A stretch of DNA of 50,769 nt, from NCBI GenBank assembly GCA_013821605.1, contig JACDGP010000027.1, positions 1 to 50,769 of the forward strand. Direction: 5' to 3'. The DNA is from Herpetosiphonaceae bacterium (GTDB lineage Bacteria > Chloroflexota > Chloroflexia > Chloroflexales > Kallotenuaceae). Under the pieces are notes generated by a model. The model had not been told where the DNA came from, did no database searches, and worked only from the letters and a program-made list of their open reading frames with translations. The position numbers and the translations under genes were made by a program. Of the stretch, positions 40,284 to 49,763 are shown piece by piece; the first letter of the stretch is position 1; every line of letters begins with the position of its first letter.

Positions 40284-40847
40284 ATGACGACGGAGCTACG
40301 TTGGACATCTGCCGATCTCGAAACGCTGCCCGATGATGGCAAGCGGTACGAGATTATCGACGGAGAGCTACAAGTGTCAAAGCAACCGCATTGGCATCAT
40401 CAATTTACTTGCGTTCGACTTGTCCGATTTCTTGACCAATGGAACGAGCAAACCAATGCGGGGGTCGTTAATATGGCTCCCGGCCTCATCTTTGCTGATG
40501 ACGAAGATGTTGTTCCTGATGTCGTGTGGATTAGCCGCGAGCGGCTAGCGAGAGTGCTTGGACCCGAGGGACGACTACACGCTGCACCTGAGTTGGCCAT
40601 CGAAGTCTTATCGCCTGGCAGTACCAACGAGCGCCGCGACCGCGAAGCAAAGCTCAAGCTATATTCACGGCATGGCGTGCAAGAATATTGGATCGTTGAC
40701 TGGCGTACCCAGCAAATCGAACTCTACCGGCGTACAGAGGCTGTACTCAAATTGAGCGTTACCCTGTATAAAGATGATATGTTGCAATCGCCGCTTCTAC
40801 CCGGATTTACATGCATTGTTGGGCAGATATTTGCAGAAGCTATGTAG
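40284..40847 (+). CDS. Uma2 family (PD-(D/E)XK fold) endonuclease-like protein inside the nuo operon
   Basis: The 187-aa protein matches Uma2 (DUF820): TTELRWTSADLETLPDDGKR at the start, then RYEIIDGELQVS. Putative active-site acids lie in FADDEDVVPDVVWI and PELAIEVLSPGS, and REAKLKLYSRHGVQEYWIVD carries the conserved Lys. No frameshift or missing core residue is visible, so it looks functional. The family has a restriction-endonuclease fold but unknown biology. It sits 15 bp after nuoF and 54 bp before nuoG in the same direction and must be transcribed with complex I. Its product has no expected part in respiration; it is probably a horizontally spread gene lodged without polar damage. Confidence 0.88.
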   Translation: MTTELRWTSADLETLPDDGKRYEIIDGELQVSKQPHWHHQFTCVRLVRFLDQWNEQTNAGVVNMAPGLIFADDEDVVPDVVWISRERLARVLGPEGRLHAAPELAIEVLSPGSTNERRDREAKLKLYSRHGVQEYWIVDWRTQQIELYRRTEAVLKLSVTLYKDDMLQSPLLPGFTCIVGQIFAEAM

Positions 40848-40901
40848 CGTACTTGGATCGTGTTTACGGCCTGACCTGCTAACCTTAACAACGGATAGTA
40901 T

Positions 40902-43676
40902 ATGCCAGATGTAACTCTGACAATAGATGGCAAAGAGATCACGGTGCCGCAGGGCACCGGGACGGTTGAAGCGGCGCGCGCTGCTGGAATCGAGATCCCC
41001 GTCTTTTGCCATCACCCTAAACTTCAGCCGGTTGGCATGTGTCGGATGTGTCTGGTTGAAGTTGGGACGCCCAAGATGGACCCGGCTACGAAAAAGCCGA
41101 TGATCGGCGAAGACGGCAAGCCCGTGATCGCGATGATGCCGAATCTTCAGGTGGCGTGTACAAACCCCGTATCGAACGGCATGGTTGTCAAAACCAACAC
41201 GGCCGAAGTCGAATTCGCACGTAAGGGTGTGCTAGAGTTCTTGCTGACTTCCCACCCGCTCGACTGCCCAGTATGCATCAAAGGTGGCGAGTGCCCACTC
41301 CAGAATTTGACGATGGGGTATGGTCCAGGTGTGTCGCGCTTTGACTACGCCGATAAAGTTCACTTTCAAAAGCCGATCTCGTTGAGCCCGCTGATCGACC
41401 TGGATCGTGAGCGGTGTATCTTGTGCTCGCGCTGTGTGCGGTTTGAAGACGAAATCGCGGGTGATGCGGTGCTGGGCTTCGCGAACCGGGGGCGGGGCTG
41501 GATGATTCAGTCGAAGTCCAATCCGTCTTTCAACTCGAAGTTTTCAGGCAACACCGTCGATATTTGCCCGGTCGGTGCCTTGATGAGCCATGACTTCCGC
41601 TTTGCCGGACGCGTATGGGAAGTCAAGCCGGTACCGTCGATCTGCCCACATTGTCCGGTCGGCTGTAATGTGACGCTCGATATGCGCTATCGAGATATCA
41701 AGCGGGTCCAGCCACGAGAAAACGATTGGGTCAACGAAATCTGGCTGTGCGACCGGGGCCGCTATGGTTATCACTTTGTCGATAGTCCCAAGCGACTGAC
41801 CAAGCCACTGGTGCGCCGCAACGGCGTACTGGTCGAAACAACCTGGGCTGCAGCACTCGAAGAGATCGCCCAACGGCTGGCGGGAATTAACCGAGGCTAT
41901 CCGGGCACCGTCGTCGGCGGTATTGCCTCGGGACGGCTGGCGAACGAGGATTTATATCTGTTCCAGAAGCTGTTCCGCGATTTGCTTAAGTCGTCCAATC
42001 TCGACTGCCGCACCGGAGCGCCCGAGGAGGCCGAGCACGACGACTTAGCGTATGCATTTGGCTTAGGCAGTGGCAGCGATTTGAGCAAGCTTGGCAAGGG
42101 CACGAGTGTGCTGGTCCTGGGCGCGGATCCCGAGGAAGAAGCACCGGTGTATGTACTGCGCTTAAGGGGCATCAAGCGGCGGGGCGGGGAATTGATCGTT
42201 GCCAATGGACGAGCTACCAAGCTCGATGCCTCGGCGACGCACACGGCTCGCTTCCGCTATGGCTTCGAAGCACTGTTTATGTTTGGGGTCTTGTCGGCGC
42301 TATTAGAGGCGGGGGCCGAAAACAAAACCTTTAGTGGTGAGCGAGTTAAGAACTTAGGGATGCTGCGGCAGGCGCTGGAACCCTACAATGTGGGCGCTGT
42401 TGCACAGCAAATCGGCGTAAGCGAAGAAACGATCCGGGGGGTCGCGACATCGGTTGCTGGAGCCGAAAATTTGATCGTAATGTACGGGCGTGAGGCAATC
42501 GCCGCCGGCACGCCCTTGCTCCAGGCGATTGGGAACCTGCTGCTCGTCACGGGGCATGTCGGCAAGGCCAACAACGGTGCGCTGCCACTTCTGCGCTATA
42601 ACAACAGCCGTGGTGCACTGGATATGGGCGTACGGCCTGATAAAGGCCCAGGCTACACACCGCTGCCACAAGCAGGCATGACGGCACGTGAGATGATCGC
42701 TGGGGCGGTGAGCGGCAAGCTTAGGGCCTTGTATCTGGTCGGCAGTGATCCGGCGGCGGCGTATCCGCAGGCTGCGGCGGCGCTCGGCAAGCTGGATCTG
42801 CTGATCGTCCAAGAGTTGTTTATGACAGCAAGCGCCGAACAGGCGCACTTTGTGCTACCGGCAGCCTCCTTTGCCGAGCGTGATGGTACGTATACGAATT
42901 CTGAGCGACGAGTACAGCGTTTCCGCCAGGCACGTGATGCCGTGGGCGAAAGCCGCCCGGACTGGCAAATCTTCGCAACGTTGGGTCGCGAACTGGCCAA
43001 GCTCCTGCCGCAGGAACAGATGACCCAGGTGGGCAAGGCCAGCGCGAAGCCTGCCGCCAAAGGGCAGGCCAAGGTGGTTACACAAGCCGCGCCGGGCCCT
43101 CGTCCATGGGTCTATCGTTCGAGCGACGACGTCCATGCCGAAATTATTCAAAACGTGGGTATTTATGCTGGACTGAGCTACAGTGCCTTGCGTGGTCAGG
43201 CCGGTGGCGTATGGGGCCGCCAGGCGACGCATGATGCCATCTTCTATGACGGTACCTCGTATGCCAATACAGAGGGCGTTGGCGCACAATGGCCCGCACT
43301 GGCGGAGCAGTCACGCCTAGCATTTGACCTCGTCTTCTCCAAGCCCACGCCGGTGGTAGCCGATGGGCAGCAGTTTACGCTGGTAGCAGCAGCACGTCTA
43401 TACGACGATGGGACCTTGATGCAGCCCTCGGAGTTGCTGCGCTTCTGGGTCGCGCAACCCTATGTGGGGTTGTCCCAACCTGATGCACAGCGACTAGGGG
43501 TTGAGTCAGGAGACAAGGTACGCTTAACCTCACAGGCTGGTCAATTAGAGCTCTTCGCGCGAGTTGATCGCGAAGTAGGAGTTGGGATTGCGCTGGTACC
43601 GGATCTCGAAACTATCCCACTGGCGGCCGTGCAAACCGGGGTCGTTACACCAGTACGCATCGAAAAGGTGGCCTGA
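40902..43676 (+). CDS. nuoG: NADH-quinone oxidoreductase subunit G
   Basis: The 924-aa subunit has an N-terminal [2Fe-2S] domain (Cys36, Cys47, Cys50, Cys86) and a His/Cys cluster (His118, Cys122, Cys125, Cys131). A [4Fe-4S] ligand set follows (Cys172, Cys175, Cys178, Cys222). Cys248, Cys251 and Cys255 form the extra N7-type cluster seen in some bacteria. A molybdopterin-oxidoreductase-like domain comes after these and normally lacks the cofactor. The C-terminal part includes a lysine/alanine-rich linker near 705-730. It carries electrons from NuoF toward NuoB. The operon resumes here after the Uma2 gene. Confidence 0.95.
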   Translation: MPDVTLTIDGKEITVPQGTGTVEAARAAGIEIPVFCHHPKLQPVGMCRMCLVEVGTPKMDPATKKPMIGEDGKPVIAMMPNLQVACTNPVSNGMVVKTNTAEVEFARKGVLEFLLTSHPLDCPVCIKGGECPLQNLTMGYGPGVSRFDYADKVHFQKPISLSPLIDLDRERCILCSRCVRFEDEIAGDAVLGFANRGRGWMIQSKSNPSFNSKFSGNTVDICPVGALMSHDFRFAGRVWEVKPVPSICPHCPVGCNVTLDMRYRDIKRVQPRENDWVNEIWLCDRGRYGYHFVDSPKRLTKPLVRRNGVLVETTWAAALEEIAQRLAGINRGYPGTVVGGIASGRLANEDLYLFQKLFRDLLKSSNLDCRTGAPEEAEHDDLAYAFGLGSGSDLSKLGKGTSVLVLGADPEEEAPVYVLRLRGIKRRGGELIVANGRATKLDASATHTARFRYGFEALFMFGVLSALLEAGAENKTFSGERVKNLGMLRQALEPYNVGAVAQQIGVSEETIRGVATSVAGAENLIVMYGREAIAAGTPLLQAIGNLLLVTGHVGKANNGALPLLRYNNSRGALDMGVRPDKGPGYTPLPQAGMTAREMIAGAVSGKLRALYLVGSDPAAAYPQAAAALGKLDLLIVQELFMTASAEQAHFVLPAASFAERDGTYTNSERRVQRFRQARDAVGESRPDWQIFATLGRELAKLLPQEQMTQVGKASAKPAAKGQAKVVTQAAPGPRPWVYRSSDDVHAEIIQNVGIYAGLSYSALRGQAGGVWGRQATHDAIFYDGTSYANTEGVGAQWPALAEQSRLAFDLVFSKPTPVVADGQQFTLVAAARLYDDGTLMQPSELLRFWVAQPYVGLSQPDAQRLGVESGDKVRLTSQAGQLELFARVDREVGVGIALVPDLETIPLAAVQTGVVTPVRIEKVA

Positions 43677-44800
43677 TGCTGAGAGTGTTAATTCTGCTGG
43701 TTCAATCCTTAGCGGTCTTTTTGATCGCGACGACGGGCTTCGCGTATCTGACGCTGTTCGAGCGGCGATTGCTAGCCCGGCTGCAACATCGTATCGGTCC
43801 AAATCGGGCCGGTCCAGGCGGTGCCTTTCAACCACTGGCAGATGCCGTCAAGCTGTTCTTTAAGGAAGACATTACACCAACCGAGGCGGATAAGGTCGTT
43901 TATACCATTGCCCCGGCGCTCGCGATGATCCCAGCCATTCTGCTGTTTGCGGTCATCCCAGTCGGTGGTCCATTCCGCTTGCTGGGCCAAGGTACGCCTC
44001 AAACCATTGGGCCGGGCCTTCAGGCAGCCGGGACACCGTTACAGCTGGCACCCGGCATCTCGGTCGGCGTACTGTTTTTGCTGGCCGTTACATCGATCGG
44101 CGTATATGGCATCACGCTAGGCGGCTGGTCATCAGCCAACAAGTACTCGATGTTGGGCGGCATTCGCTCGTCGGCACAACTCATCTCGTATGAACTGGCG
44201 CTGGGGCTCTCGGTGATGGTACCGGTGATGCTGGCCTCATCACTAAATCTAGAGAAGATCGTTGAGAACCAGGGACCACTTTGGAACGTGTTGAAGCCGG
44301 TTGGCTTTATCGCTTTTGGCGTTTTTTGGCTGGCCTCGTCAGCTGAAGTCGTGCGCGCACCCTTCGACTTGGTCGAAGCCGAACAAGAGCTAGTCGGCGG
44401 CTATAACACCGAGTATTCGTCGATGAAGTTCGCGCTCTTTTTCATGGCCGAGTATATCAAGCTGATTGCCGTCAGTGCAATCGGTGTAACATTGTTCTTT
44501 GGTGGCTGGCATGGCCCCGGTGTTGAACGACTTTATGCCGCTGCGATCCAGCAAAACAGCGGCTTGCTGTTCAATCTGGCTGCACTAGCGTCACTGGGCT
44601 ACTTCTTGATCAAATTGATCATTTTCCTGGCCTTCTCGGTGCTAGTACGGGCCACGATCCCGCGTATGAAGTACGACCAACTCATGGACCTGGGGTGGAA
44701 GCGGTTGCTGCCAATATCTTTAGCTACCGTTGCAGTGACGGCGATTGGCGCAGTCTTGATCGGGCCCAGCGTTCCATTCCTGTCGCGACTGTTTTCCTAG
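43676..44800 (+). CDS. nuoH: NADH-quinone oxidoreductase subunit H
   Basis: The 374-aa membrane subunit has about eight helices. FERRLLARLQHRIGPNRAGP near 28-47, DAVKLFFKEDITPTEADK, the acidic quinone-site loop APFDLVEAEQELVGGYNTEY, and ATIPRMKYDQLMDLGWK are NuoH signatures. It couples quinone reduction to the membrane arm. Its ATG overlaps the nuoG stop (TGATG). Confidence 0.96.
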   Translation: MLRVLILLVQSLAVFLIATTGFAYLTLFERRLLARLQHRIGPNRAGPGGAFQPLADAVKLFFKEDITPTEADKVVYTIAPALAMIPAILLFAVIPVGGPFRLLGQGTPQTIGPGLQAAGTPLQLAPGISVGVLFLLAVTSIGVYGITLGGWSSANKYSMLGGIRSSAQLISYELALGLSVMVPVMLASSLNLEKIVENQGPLWNVLKPVGFIAFGVFWLASSAEVVRAPFDLVEAEQELVGGYNTEYSSMKFALFFMAEYIKLIAVSAIGVTLFFGGWHGPGVERLYAAAIQQNSGLLFNLAALASLGYFLIKLIIFLAFSVLVRATIPRMKYDQLMDLGWKRLLPISLATVAVTAIGAVLIGPSVPFLSRLFS

Positions 44801-44851
44801 GGATGGCACGCGTTGGACGTGACAGGTGGTTTTTGGAGGAAGTAAGCTAGC

Positions 44852-45346
44852 ATGTTTGATTTTATTAAAGGTTTGGGGACCACGGCTAAGTACCTGTTTA
44901 AGAAGCCGGTAACGGTCTCGTACCCCGAAGTGAAGCGGCCGGTCCGTGAGCGCTTTCGGGGACGACACGAGCTTAAGCGCTTTGAAAGCGGTCTGGAGCG
45001 GTGCATTGGTTGCTCGCTGTGTGCGGCAGCTTGTCCGGCGGATGCAATCTACGTGCAGCCGGCTGAAAACGATCCACTGCATCCAGTCGGCGTAGGTGAA
45101 CGTTATGCCGAAAAATATGAGATCAACATGATCCGTTGTATCTTTTGCGGCTATTGTGAAGATGCCTGTCCAACCAATGCGATCGTGCTGGAGCACGATT
45201 ATGAGTTGTCGTTCTATGATCGCAAGTCGGCGGTCTACACTAAAGAGATGTTATTGGTCGCGCCGGACAAAGGGCACGGGGAGCCATCACCGCTTTTGCT
45301 TAATCTGAACCGTCCACCGAACCCACCAGCGCAAATCGATTTGTAA
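44852..45346 (+). CDS. nuoI: NADH-quinone oxidoreductase subunit I
   Basis: The 164-aa subunit carries two [4Fe-4S] clusters, N6a and N6b, in ferredoxin motifs CIGCSLCAAACPADAI and CIFCGYCEDACPTNAI. It passes electrons to NuoB. GGAGGAAG precedes the ATG. It is followed after about 20 bp by an intrinsic terminator-like hairpin, unusual inside a nuo operon. Confidence 0.96.
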   Translation: MFDFIKGLGTTAKYLFKKPVTVSYPEVKRPVRERFRGRHELKRFESGLERCIGCSLCAAACPADAIYVQPAENDPLHPVGVGERYAEKYEINMIRCIFCGYCEDACPTNAIVLEHDYELSFYDRKSAVYTKEMLLVAPDKGHGEPSPLLLNLNRPPNPPAQIDL

Positions 45347-45363
45347 TCTTCGGTTAGAATACG

Positions 45364-45410
45364 GAGACTTCGGACTGGGCCATGACCGTAGGACGAAGTC
45401 TCTTTTGTTT
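45364..45410 (+). terminator. Intrinsic terminator-like hairpin inside the nuo operon
   Basis: GAGACTTCG (45364-45372) pairs perfectly with CGAAGTCTC (45394-45402), 9 bp around a 21-nt loop, followed directly by TTTTGTTT. It lies between nuoI and nuoJ, 22 bp before the nuoJ start. Confidence 0.65.
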
Positions 45411-45431
45411 GAAAGGTAGCTGAGGTTTCGC

Positions 45432-45956
45432 ATGGAACTGGTGGTCTTTCTCATCACCGCCTTGGTTTCGGTCGCATGTGCGATCGCGATGATTCTGAGC
45501 AAGAATGCGGTGCACAGTGCCTTGTTCCTCGTGCTCAACTTCTCGGCCGTCGCGATCCTGTATCTCTTGCTCCATGCACCCTTCCTGGCCATGATCCAGA
45601 TCACGGTATATGCCGGTGCGATCATGGTGCTTTTTCTGTTCGTGATTATGTTGCTGGGAGCAGAGCAAGGCGAAGGCAACGACCCCATCAGATGGCAGCA
45701 GCCAGTGGCGATCGTGCTTGGGCTTTTGTTGTTGGCCGAGGGGGGCCTGGTGTTTTTCCGCTCGGGCAATATCATTCCCACGCCGGGAAATGGCACCGCA
45801 TTCCCGACCGATCCGGGGGCAACGGGAGGCATCGCCGAGCTGTTATTTACCAAGTATTTGCTGCCATTTGAAATGACATCGATCTTGTTGCTGGTAGCGC
45901 TGCTCGGAGCTGTGGTGCTGACGATAAAAAGCCGCGAGAAAGAAGGAGCAAGCTGA
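45432..45956 (+). CDS. nuoJ: NADH-quinone oxidoreductase subunit J
   Basis: The 174-aa membrane subunit has five helices, including [20 protein letters not shown] and [20 protein letters not shown], the conserved helix with the pi-bulge that controls quinone coupling. It starts behind the internal terminator-like hairpin; no clear new promoter is visible, so it depends on readthrough or an unseen promoter. Its stop overlaps nuoK (TGATG). Confidence 0.95.
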   Translation: MELVVFLITALVSVACAIAMILSKNAVHSALFLVLNFSAVAILYLLLHAPFLAMIQITVYAGAIMVLFLFVIMLLGAEQGEGNDPIRWQQPVAIVLGLLLLAEGGLVFFRSGNIIPTPGNGTAFPTDPGATGGIAELLFTKYLLPFEMTSILLLVALLGAVVLTIKSREKEGAS

Positions 45957-46258
45957 TGGTGCCCATCAATTATTATGTTCTTTTGAGCGCGCTCTTGTTC
46001 ACGACCGGTGTGATCGGCGTCCTAACGCGGCGTAACGTGATGATCATGTTTATGTCGATCGAGTTGATGCTGAATTCGGCTAATCTAGCGCTGGTTGCCT
46101 TTGCCCAGGCGCGTAACGATATTGAAGGTCAAATTCTGACATTCTTTGTGATTACGGTAGCGGCTGCCGAGGTGGCGGTCGGGCTCGCTTTGTTGGTGGG
46201 CATCTTTCGTACCAAGCGCACTATCAACGTTGACGATATCAGCACAATGAAGGGTTAA
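45956..46258 (+). CDS. nuoK: NADH-quinone oxidoreductase subunit K
   Basis: The 100-aa subunit has three helices. The membrane Glu in [15 protein letters not shown] (residue 36 region) and a second in [14 protein letters not shown] are proton-path residues of MrpC/NuoK-type proteins. Normal length; overlaps the nuoJ stop by one base. Confidence 0.95.
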   Translation: MVPINYYVLLSALLFTTGVIGVLTRRNVMIMFMSIELMLNSANLALVAFAQARNDIEGQILTFFVITVAAAEVAVGLALLVGIFRTKRTINVDDISTMKG

Positions 46259-46265
46259 GATACAG

Positions 46266-48206
46266 ATGGACGTGTTATATACCCTCCTGACCGTGTTGGT
46301 CGTGCTACCTCTGCTGGGCGTAGTCGTAAACACCTTCTTTATCCGGCAGGGACGCACCGCCGGCTTGATCGCCAGTGGCGTGATGGTAGCAGCCTTCGTC
46401 GTTACACTCGTCATCCTGGTGCAGTTACTCGGCCTCGCGCCGGAAAAACGAGTGGTGGACTTCACCCTGTACAACTGGATCGAAGCCGGTCCGCTGCGCG
46501 TGCCCTTCGGCTTTTTGCTCGACCCACTGTCGATGGTGATGCTGTTGTTGATCACCGGCGTCGGTACTCTAATTCATATCTACTCAATTGGCTATATGGC
46601 ACACGATGCCCGTCCGGTGCGCTATTTTGTGTACTTGAACCTGTTCGTGACGGCCATGCTGATCCTGGTGCTGGCCAACAACTACCTGGTGTTGTTCCTT
46701 GGTTGGGAAGGTGTGGGCTTGTGCTCGTTCTTGTTGATCAGCGCCAGCTTCGAGCGTAAAGTGTCGCAGGATGCCTCGCTCAAAGCGTTCATCATGAACC
46801 GCATCGGTGACTTTGGCCTGATGCTGGCCATCTTGGCGATCTATAAGCACTTCGGCACCTTGAACTTCGGGGCAGTCTTTCCACGAGCGGCACAGGTGCT
46901 GGGCGGCCAGGCAATTAATTTCGCAGGTGGACCGATCGGCCTGGCAACGGCCATCTGCTTCTTGATGTTTATTGGGGTTGCGGGTAAGTCGGCACAGATT
47001 CCACTGTTTGTATGGCTGCCGGACGCTATGGCCGGTCCAACGCCCGCATCGGCGCTGATTCACGCTGCAACAATGGTTACATCGGGCATCTATCTGATCG
47101 CCCGCAACCATGCGATCTTTGCCCTATCGCCGGCGACCAGTAACTTCGTGGCGACGATCGGGGCACTGACCGCTTTTGTGGCGGCCTCAGCGGCGATCGG
47201 TCAATATGATATCAAAAAGGTGCTCGCCTATTCGACGGTGTCACAGCTGGGCTTTATGGTAGCCGCAGCCGGTCTAGGAGCCTATACCGCCGCGATGTTC
47301 CACCTGCTGACACACGGTATCTTCAAGGCACTCTTGTTCCTAGCTGCGGGCGCGGTGATCCACGGAGCACATGACGTCCAGGATATGCGGCGGATGGGTG
47401 GCTTTAAGCGAGCAATGCCCCGGACCTATTGGACGTATGTCTTCGGTGCGCTAGCACTGTCCGGCATCTTCCCATTCGCAGGCTTCTGGTCCAAGGATGA
47501 TATTGTTGGAGCTGCCTTCCACAATTATCCGCAGACCGGCTCACATCCAATCATCGGCGTCATCCTGATCGCGAGCGCCGGGTTGACCGCCTTTTATATG
47601 GCGCGCCAGATCGCGCTGGTCTTTCATGGCTCACAGCGCGACACCACCTACCATCCGCATGAGAGTGAGCCAATTATGACGCTGCCACTAGTCATCCTTG
47701 CGATTGGCGCGCTGATCGGCGGCCTCATCAACTTGCCAACCTTTGTACCAGGCGTTGGCGAAGGGCTGGGGCGGTTTTTCGAGCCGGTCTTTGTAGGCAG
47801 TGATGCTGTGCCGTTCAGTCCCCTGCTCGCAGTCTTAACTCTGGTGATTGCACTGGGCATGGGCTATTTAGGCTGGCAAACATATGCGCATCGTACCTGG
47901 AAAGCGAAGTTCCGCGATCCGATCTCACGCTTTATCCCGGCGTTTGAGGCATTTGAAACGGCCTTCGGCTCGGATGAGTATGTGCAATTCTTTATACGCG
48001 GCTTCCGTGCCACAGCCGGCTTCTTGTCGCGCATCTTTGACCCGCTTGGCATTGATGGACTGGTCAACGGAGCAGCGCGGCTGGTTGGACTAAGCGGCAG
48101 GGAGGTGGGACGCGGAGAGTCCGGCTATCTCCGTAACTATACCATGGTCTTTTTGGTGGGCGCGGTCGCAGTCATCGGCTATTTCGGCTTCGCGGCCCTA
48201 CGTTAG
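46266..48206 (+). CDS. nuoL: NADH-quinone oxidoreductase subunit L
   Basis: The 646-aa antiporter-like subunit has some 14-16 helices. FLGWEGVGLCSFLLI carries the conserved helix-5 Glu, GKSAQIPLFVWLPDAMAGPT the helix-7 Lys, and FHLLTHGIFKALLFLAAGA the helix-12 region. The C-terminal lateral helix and last anchor (GYLRNYTMVFLVGAVAVIGY) are present. It is the distal proton pump of complex I. Confidence 0.96.
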   Translation: MDVLYTLLTVLVVLPLLGVVVNTFFIRQGRTAGLIASGVMVAAFVVTLVILVQLLGLAPEKRVVDFTLYNWIEAGPLRVPFGFLLDPLSMVMLLLITGVGTLIHIYSIGYMAHDARPVRYFVYLNLFVTAMLILVLANNYLVLFLGWEGVGLCSFLLISASFERKVSQDASLKAFIMNRIGDFGLMLAILAIYKHFGTLNFGAVFPRAAQVLGGQAINFAGGPIGLATAICFLMFIGVAGKSAQIPLFVWLPDAMAGPTPASALIHAATMVTSGIYLIARNHAIFALSPATSNFVATIGALTAFVAASAAIGQYDIKKVLAYSTVSQLGFMVAAAGLGAYTAAMFHLLTHGIFKALLFLAAGAVIHGAHDVQDMRRMGGFKRAMPRTYWTYVFGALALSGIFPFAGFWSKDDIVGAAFHNYPQTGSHPIIGVILIASAGLTAFYMARQIALVFHGSQRDTTYHPHESEPIMTLPLVILAIGALIGGLINLPTFVPGVGEGLGRFFEPVFVGSDAVPFSPLLAVLTLVIALGMGYLGWQTYAHRTWKAKFRDPISRFIPAFEAFETAFGSDEYVQFFIRGFRATAGFLSRIFDPLGIDGLVNGAARLVGLSGREVGRGESGYLRNYTMVFLVGAVAVIGYFGFAALR

Positions 48207-48214
48207 GATCAACT

Positions 48215-49744
48215 ATGACCTCTTTTCCACTCTTGTCGCTGATCCTTTGGCTGCCGGTGGTCGGCGCACTCTTGATGCTTTTGCCACTGTCAGCCCGAAC
48301 AGTCAAAGTAGTCGCCTTGGTAGCGAGCCTCGCAGTTTTTGTGGTGTCCCTGCTGCTCATCCCCGGCTTTGGCCTTTTCAATTCACGGATAGCAGGCCTA
48401 CAGCTGACAGAGAACATGGCCTGGATTCCAAGCTTCGGCATTAACTACCGCTTGGGCATCGACGGCATTTCACTTTGGCTGGTGATGTTGACGACCTTTT
48501 TGACGCCGCTCACTATTCTATCGACCTTCGAGTCGATCAGCACGCGGGTACGGGCGTTTGAAGCCTTTATGCTGATGCTGGAAACCGGGATGTTAGGCGT
48601 CTTCCTGGCCCAAGATTTGTTCTTGTTTTATATCTTTTGGGAATTCACCCTCGTACCGATGTATTTCTTGATCGGGATCTGGGGTGGGCAGCGGCGCATC
48701 TATGCGACGGTCAAATTCTTTTTGTATACCTTCACCGGCTCGGTCTTCATGCTGCTGGCGATCATTGTACTAGGCGTCGTTTATGGACGCAGTACCAATG
48801 GTCAAGTTAACTTCGACCTGCAGGCAGTGACGAAAGCGATCCAGACGAATGGCCTGGGATTGTCGCAGACGACGTTACGCTGGCTGTTCGTGGCCTTCTT
48901 TGCAGCCTTCGCGATCAAGGTGCCGATGTGGCCGTTCCATTCGTGGCTACCGGATGCGCATACCGAGGCACCGACGGCGGGCTCGGTCATCCTGGCGGGC
49001 GTCATGTTAAAGCTGGGCGCTTACGGGTTCCTGCGCTTTAACCTACCGCTGTTCCCTGAGGCAGCACGCTTTTTCGCCCCGGCGATCGGGGTGCTGGCGG
49101 TGATCGGGATTATCTACGGTGCGCTGGTGGCATTCCCGCAAAAGGATATCAAGAAGCTCGTTGCCTACTCGTCGGTGAGTCACATGGGCTTCGTGGTGCT
49201 GGGCATCTTTGCGCTCACGCCGGAAGGTGTTCACGGCGCCATTCTGCAGATGGTCAACCATGGCTTATCCACCGGCGCACTGTTCTTGATCGTCGGCTTT
49301 ATTTACGAGCGGCGGCATACGCGTGACATCGACGCCTTTGGTGGCTTATGGAAGGTGATGCCGGTGTATAGCTTTTTGTCGCTCCTGATCATCTTGTCAT
49401 CGCTGGGGTTGCCGGGGCTCAATGGCTTTGCGGGTGAAGCGACGATCATGTTCGGCACGATGAAGTCAGCGATTTTGGGTTGGCCGTTTGCAGCCTTCGG
49501 GCTGACCGGTGTGATCTTAGCGGCAGTCTACCTGCTGTGGATGTTCCGCAAGGTGATGATGGGTGACGTTAACCAAAATACGGCGGCGATGCGCGATCTT
49601 AATCGCACCGAACTTGCAATCCTGATCCCGTTGATCGTGCTGATCATAGGCATCGGGCTGTATGCGTCGCCAGTTTTCCGAACAATGGACCCGTCGATCG
49701 AGGCGCTCGTCGGGCCGGGTAGTAAGCTCGTCGCCACTCGATAG
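48215..49744 (+). CDS. nuoM: NADH-quinone oxidoreductase subunit M
   Basis: The 509-aa antiporter-like subunit shows FYIFWEFTLVPMYFLIGIWG with the conserved Glu, IKVPMWPFHSWLPDAHTEAP with the helix-7 Lys, and QMVNHGLSTGALFLIVGFIY. About 14 helices. It begins 8 bp after nuoL and ends 19 bp before nuoN. Confidence 0.96.
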   Translation: MTSFPLLSLILWLPVVGALLMLLPLSARTVKVVALVASLAVFVVSLLLIPGFGLFNSRIAGLQLTENMAWIPSFGINYRLGIDGISLWLVMLTTFLTPLTILSTFESISTRVRAFEAFMLMLETGMLGVFLAQDLFLFYIFWEFTLVPMYFLIGIWGGQRRIYATVKFFLYTFTGSVFMLLAIIVLGVVYGRSTNGQVNFDLQAVTKAIQTNGLGLSQTTLRWLFVAFFAAFAIKVPMWPFHSWLPDAHTEAPTAGSVILAGVMLKLGAYGFLRFNLPLFPEAARFFAPAIGVLAVIGIIYGALVAFPQKDIKKLVAYSSVSHMGFVVLGIFALTPEGVHGAILQMVNHGLSTGALFLIVGFIYERRHTRDIDAFGGLWKVMPVYSFLSLLIILSSLGLPGLNGFAGEATIMFGTMKSAILGWPFAAFGLTGVILAAVYLLWMFRKVMMGDVNQNTAAMRDLNRTELAILIPLIVLIIGIGLYASPVFRTMDPSIEALVGPGSKLVATR

Positions 49745-49763
49745 CACAAGCGAGGCAACATCC

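Noticed and set aside
41544-43289. Minus-strand frames inside nuoG
   Set aside because: These are shadows of a clearly coding gene on the other strand.
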